NCBI GenBank assembly: GCA_902474645.1
Contig: CABRWN010000117.1
Coordinates: 1-6,736, forward strand
Length of the DNA stretch: 6,736 nt
Source: an uncultured Collinsella sp.
GTDB lineage: Bacteria > Actinomycetota > Coriobacteriia > Coriobacteriales > Coriobacteriaceae
Reading direction: 5' to 3'
Part shown: positions 3,733 to 6,736 of the stretch, one piece after another
How positions within the stretch are numbered: the first letter of the stretch is position 1
Layout: every line of letters starts with the position of its first letter
Made by a program: the position numbers and the translations under genes
The notes under the pieces: generated by a model
What the model saw: the letters and a program-made list of their open reading frames with translations, nothing else
Told to the model about the DNA's origin: nothing
Database searches by the model: none

Positions 3733-6291
3733 ATGGAATTTTACGCAAGCTGCCCCGAGGGCTTTGAGTCCGCACTCGCCGACGAGCTTAAACGCCTCGG
3801 GCTTTCGCATGTTCGCCGGCTGAAGGGCCGCGCTACATTTGAGGGCGAGCTCGAAGAAGGCTACCGCGCCTGTCTGTGGTCGCGCCTGGCGAGCCGTGTG
3901 TTTGTGGTACTCGGGCGCTTTGAGGCGCAGGATGCCGATGAACTGTACGACAGCGTTTACGACATCGCCTGGGAGACCATCATCCGCCCCGGCGCCACCA
4001 TCGCCATCACCGCCCGCGGCGTGACCGAGCAGCTGCGCAACACGCGCTTCTCGGCCCTGCGCGCCAAGGACGCGCTGTGCGACCGTCTGGCCGAGACCAC
4101 GGGCCGTCGCGCCGATGTCGACGCCGCCGATCCCGATGTTCACCTGCTGCTTTCGCTGCGTCAGCGCCGCGCGAGCATCAGCCTAGACCTTTCGGGCGAC
4201 CCGCTGTTCAAACGCCTGCCGCCCGCAGCGACCCGCGCCGGCGAGGGCGCGCACGTGCTGCGCCCCGACTACGCCGCCCTGGTGCTGGCGCAGGTCGGCT
4301 GGACCGCACTGTGCGAGCGCGAGTTGACGGCCGACGATTACGCGAATGAAGCCCTTCCCACGCTAATCGATGCCTCGTGCGCCGGCGGCGGCCTGTTGCT
4401 GGAAGCCGTGAACATTCTGACCGACCGCGCCCCGGGCGCTGCACGCGAGCGCTGGGGCTTTGAGGGCTGGCAACTGCACGACGCCGCCCTGTGGGAGCAG
4501 CTGCTTGCCGAGGCGCGCGAGCGCGAGGCGGCAGCGCGCGAGCGCCAGGCGCGCATCGTGGCCGTAGACATCGACCCCGCCGCCCGCAAGACTGCCGAGC
4601 GCATGGTCAAGTGCGCCGGCTACAAGCGTTTTGTCGACTTTTGCGCCGCCAAGCCCGCCACCGTGCTGGACCGTGCGGGCGCCGTCGCCGGTGCCGCCCT
4701 GGTCGCGGACACGACCGAGACCCCGCTTTCGCTCATGCACGATGCCATGACGCTCATCGGCGAGCTGCGCCGCGCCCCCGAGCTCGCTTCGGCGCCGGTC
4801 GCCGCGCTCACCCGCGACGGATTGCTGGCCCGCGCGCTCCATGCCGAGCCCGTGCGCTCCATCGCCGTCATGCCCAATAACGAGGAGGCGGCTATTGAGG
4901 TTTGGCCCTCGCTCGACCACGCCGCCGCGGCATTCGAAGCTGCGACCAGCGCAAACACCGAGGAGCAAACCGCGGACGCCGAAGACGAAGCCGCCGACAC
5001 CCCCATGTCCGAACCTGCCGCCACGCTCGACTTGGGCGACGGCAAGCCGCTGCCCGTGCTCATCCCCGAGTCCGAGCAGTTCGCCAACCGCCTGCGCAAG
5101 AATGCCCGTCTGCGCCGCAAGTGGGCAAAGCGCGAGGGTGTGAGCTGCTACCGCGTCTACGATGCCGACCTGCCCGACTACTCCGCCGCCATCGACCTAT
5201 ACGAGGGCTGCCCGCAGACGCCGGGCCGCTGGCTCGTCATCGCCGAATACGCCGCACCTAAGACCATCGACCCCGCGCTAGCCCAGGCCCGCATGCTCGA
5301 CATCTTGGCCATCGCGCCGCGTATTCTTGATGTTCCGGCCGAGCACGTGCACGCCAAGGCCCGCATGCGTTCGCGCGGCGGCTCGCAGTACGGCAAACAG
5401 GGCGCCGGCAAGGGTGGCTCGGGCGAGCGCGCCAACATCGCGCGCCGTCGTCTGCCGCTCATCGAAGAGGGCGGCCTTACCTTTGCCGTCAACTTTGACG
5501 ACTACCTGGACGTCGGTATCTTCCTGGATCACCGCGTCACCCGCAACCTGGTGCGTGAGCACGCCAAACAGGCGCGTCGTTTCCTCAACCTGTTCGCCTA
5601 TACCGGCACCGCCACCTGCTATGCGGCAGACGGCGGCGTCGAGGAGACCGTGACGGTCGACCTCTCGAACACCTACCTAGACTGGGCCGAGCGCAACATG
5701 CGCCAGAACGGCTTTGTGGGGCCGCAGCATCACTTTGTGCGCGACGACGTGCTCGCCTGGATTCGCGACCAGCGCCAGACGCGCAACCGCTGGGACCTGA
5801 TCTTTGTCGACCCGCCCACGTTTTCGAACTCGTCCAAGATGGGCCGCCGCACCTGGGATGTCCAGCGCGACCATGTTGAGCTTTTGGCCGGCGTTTCACG
5901 CCTGCTTGCACAGGGCGGCCATGCCATCTTTAGCTGCAACCTGCGCGGTTTCCGCCCCGAAACGCGCAAGCTCGCGCGCGCGGGCGTCGTGCTGGAGGAC
6001 ATTACGGCGCAGACCATCCCCGAGGATTTCGCACGCAACCAGAAGGTGCACCACTGCTATATCGTGCGCCGCCTGCCCATCGAGGACGCCATGGCCGAAG
6101 TCGGCTTTAGCGCCGAGGAGATTGCCGAGCGAACCGAGGAGCTGCGCAACCCCGAGGCCCGCAAGCCCCGTGCAGCAGCGCCCGCGCACGCGCAGGCCGG
6201 CAACGGCAAGTCCAACTTTGCTGGCAAGCCCTCCCCCGCCGGCAAACCCAAAAAGAAGAAGTTCTACGCCAGCAAGCCCAAGGGCAAATAA
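3733..6291 (+). CDS. rlmKL: RlmKL-like 23S rRNA methyltransferase fusion with degenerate RlmL half
   Basis: E. coli RlmKL methylates 23S rRNA with SAM: the N-terminal RlmL half makes m2G2445, the C-terminal RlmK half m7G2069. This protein (852 residues; E. coli about 700) has the same order. An N-terminal FYASCPEGFESALADEL segment precedes a THUMP region near 45-155. The RlmL-type Rossmann domain spans about 160-390, still marked by TDRAPGAARERWGFEGW. A linker and then the RlmK-type domain (about 445-780) follow. The RlmK half is well kept: NRLRKN, YRVYDADLPDY, FLDHR (597-601), NLFAYTGTATCYAA, DLSNTYLDWAERNMRQNG, VDPPTFSNSSKM (692-703) and DFARNQKVHHCYIV. In the RlmL half, DPMCGSGT is DASCAGGG (213-220), the NPPYGER position reads ADTTETP (325-331), and LHRRGYR reads LFKRLPP, so that activity is doubtful. 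An acidic Ala-rich linker (about 395-435) and a Lys-rich C-terminal tail (about 785-852) are extra. GAGAGG precedes the ATG by 6 nt. Confidence 0.93.
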   Translation: MEFYASCPEGFESALADELKRLGLSHVRRLKGRATFEGELEEGYRACLWSRLASRVFVVLGRFEAQDADELYDSVYDIAWETIIRPGATIAITARGVTEQLRNTRFSALRAKDALCDRLAETTGRRADVDAADPDVHLLLSLRQRRASISLDLSGDPLFKRLPPAATRAGEGAHVLRPDYAALVLAQVGWTALCERELTADDYANEALPTLIDASCAGGGLLLEAVNILTDRAPGAARERWGFEGWQLHDAALWEQLLAEAREREAAARERQARIVAVDIDPAARKTAERMVKCAGYKRFVDFCAAKPATVLDRAGAVAGAALVADTTETPLSLMHDAMTLIGELRRAPELASAPVAALTRDGLLARALHAEPVRSIAVMPNNEEAAIEVWPSLDHAAAAFEAATSANTEEQTADAEDEAADTPMSEPAATLDLGDGKPLPVLIPESEQFANRLRKNARLRRKWAKREGVSCYRVYDADLPDYSAAIDLYEGCPQTPGRWLVIAEYAAPKTIDPALAQARMLDILAIAPRILDVPAEHVHAKARMRSRGGSQYGKQGAGKGGSGERANIARRRLPLIEEGGLTFAVNFDDYLDVGIFLDHRVTRNLVREHAKQARRFLNLFAYTGTATCYAADGGVEETVTVDLSNTYLDWAERNMRQNGFVGPQHHFVRDDVLAWIRDQRQTRNRWDLIFVDPPTFSNSSKMGRRTWDVQRDHVELLAGVSRLLAQGGHAIFSCNLRGFRPETRKLARAGVVLEDITAQTIPEDFARNQKVHHCYIVRRLPIEDAMAEVGFSAEEIAERTEELRNPEARKPRAAAPAHAQAGNGKSNFAGKPSPAGKPKKKKFYASKPKGK

Positions 6292-6294
6292 CAA

Positions 6295-6361
6295 AGTTGC
6301 GGTGGAATACGGACTGTTTTGCCTGGAATTAGGCAAATTTAGACCGTATTCCACCGCAACT
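6295..6361 (-). terminator. Long hairpin between convergent genes, terminator for the kdpE-like gene
   Basis: Bases 6295-6312 pair perfectly with 6344-6361 (18 bp, core GTTGCGGTGGAATACGG). An inner stem TTTGCCT/AGGCAAA (6318-6324 / 6331-6337) has a 6-nt loop. On the minus strand the hairpin is followed by TTGTTATTTG, a T-rich tract overlapping the rlmKL stop codon, so it fits as the terminator of the kdpE-like gene, whose stop is 25 bp away. On the plus strand the following bases (CATATTGGG) are a poor tract, but the stem begins 4 nt after the rlmKL stop and may still mark that 3' end. Confidence 0.6.
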
Positions 6362-6385
6362 CATATTGGGATGGTGGTTGGCGAT

Positions 6386-6736
6386 CTAGCCTTGGGTGAC
6401 CAGGCGATAGCCGATACCCACGTGCGTTTGGATATAGCGCGGATGCGCGGGGTCGGACTCTATCTTCTTACGCAGCGTACCCATAAAGACGCGCAGGCTT
6501 GCCAGGTCACTCTTAGTTGCCGTGCCCCAAATCTCGTGCAGGATAAACTGGTGCGTCAGTACCTTGTCGGCGTTATGTGCCAGCAGGCACAGCAGCTTGT
6601 ACTCGATAGGCGTCAGATGCAGCTCCTCGCCATCCATCGTGGCAATGCCGGCATCAAAGTCGATATGCAGCTCACCGGTATCGAACGAGCCCTCGGAGGC
6701 AACGCCGCCCGTCTGCGCATACGAAAGGCGCCTGAG
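6386..6736 (-). CDS. KdpE-like OmpR/PhoB family response regulator, C-terminal part
   Basis: The minus-strand frame is open to the window end and gives 116 visible residues; the N-terminal receiver domain lies outside. The fragment starts at the end of the inter-domain linker (LRRLSYAQTGG). It continues with the short beta-sheet of a winged-helix DNA-binding domain (GELHIDFDAGIATMDGEELH). The classic LTPIEYKLLCLLAHNADKVL, HEIWG, LRVFMGTLRKKIESDPAHPR and YIQTHVGIGYRLV follow. The segments LTPIEYKLL, MGTLRKKIE and HVGIGYRLV closely resemble KdpE, which controls the Kdp potassium transporter with sensor KdpD. The rest of the OmpR family shares much of this, so the symbol is left blank. The ATG at 6637 is internal to the domain and not the start. 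Stop is TAG, 94 bp from the convergent rlmKL stop. Confidence 0.9.
   Translation of the reverse strand, partial: LRRLSYAQTGGVASEGSFDTGELHIDFDAGIATMDGEELHLTPIEYKLLCLLAHNADKVLTHQFILHEIWGTATKSDLASLRVFMGTLRKKIESDPAHPRYIQTHVGIGYRLVTQG

Noticed and set aside
4363..4968. Minus-strand open frame of 201 codons within rlmKL
   Set aside because: Antisense shadow in a GC-rich gene with strong third-position bias; no motif and no supporting signals.
1..6736. CRISPR array, tRNA, rRNA, defence or secretion system
   Set aside because: No regularly spaced direct repeats, no tRNA-like cloverleaf and no marker proteins were seen. All complete genes are ordinary metabolic or RNA-modification genes.

Overview
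The window is GC-rich with compact, mostly housekeeping bacterial genes. Gene content and protein style (a fused RlmKL-type protein with Ala/Arg-rich segments, a Cof-type HAD phosphatase, a small transaldolase, Tex, a KdpE-like regulator) suggest a Coriobacteriia-type actinobacterium, possibly Collinsella. That assignment is inference from composition and recalled protein style, not from a database match.

Layout. Positions 1-1550 (+) hold the C-terminal two thirds of the RNA-binding protein Tex, cut by the window start. Positions 1551-1931 form a 381-bp gene-free stretch rich in dyad symmetry: a long imperfect inverted repeat (1560-1605 / 1730-1775) enclosing a perfect 18-bp hairpin (1650-1694), then a degenerate second copy of the last codons of the neighbouring transaldolase gene (1776-1820), then another long hairpin (1830-1901). 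The transaldolase/fructose-6-phosphate-aldolase family gene lies at 1932-2636 (-), preceded by a 193-bp spacer and a Cof-type HAD phosphatase at 2830-3657 (-). A short divergent promoter region (3658-3732) separates the phosphatase from a large rlmKL-type gene at 3733-6291 (+). That gene converges on the 3' end of a KdpE-like response regulator (6386-6736, -) cut by the window end. The 94-bp convergent spacer is filled mainly by one long hairpin.

How the genes relate. There is no obvious shared pathway. Tex and the RlmKL-like protein both act on RNA or the ribosome. The transaldolase belongs to sugar-phosphate metabolism and the HAD protein is a probable small-molecule phosphatase. The regulator is the output half of a two-component system resembling the one that controls Kdp potassium uptake.

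The most notable observations are three. The N-terminal methyltransferase half of the RlmKL-like protein has lost its recognisable catalytic motifs while the C-terminal half keeps them. A nested inverted-repeat element lies behind tex. A decayed duplicate of the transaldolase 3' end abuts that element exactly. I saw no CRISPR array, tRNA, rRNA, transposase or defence system.
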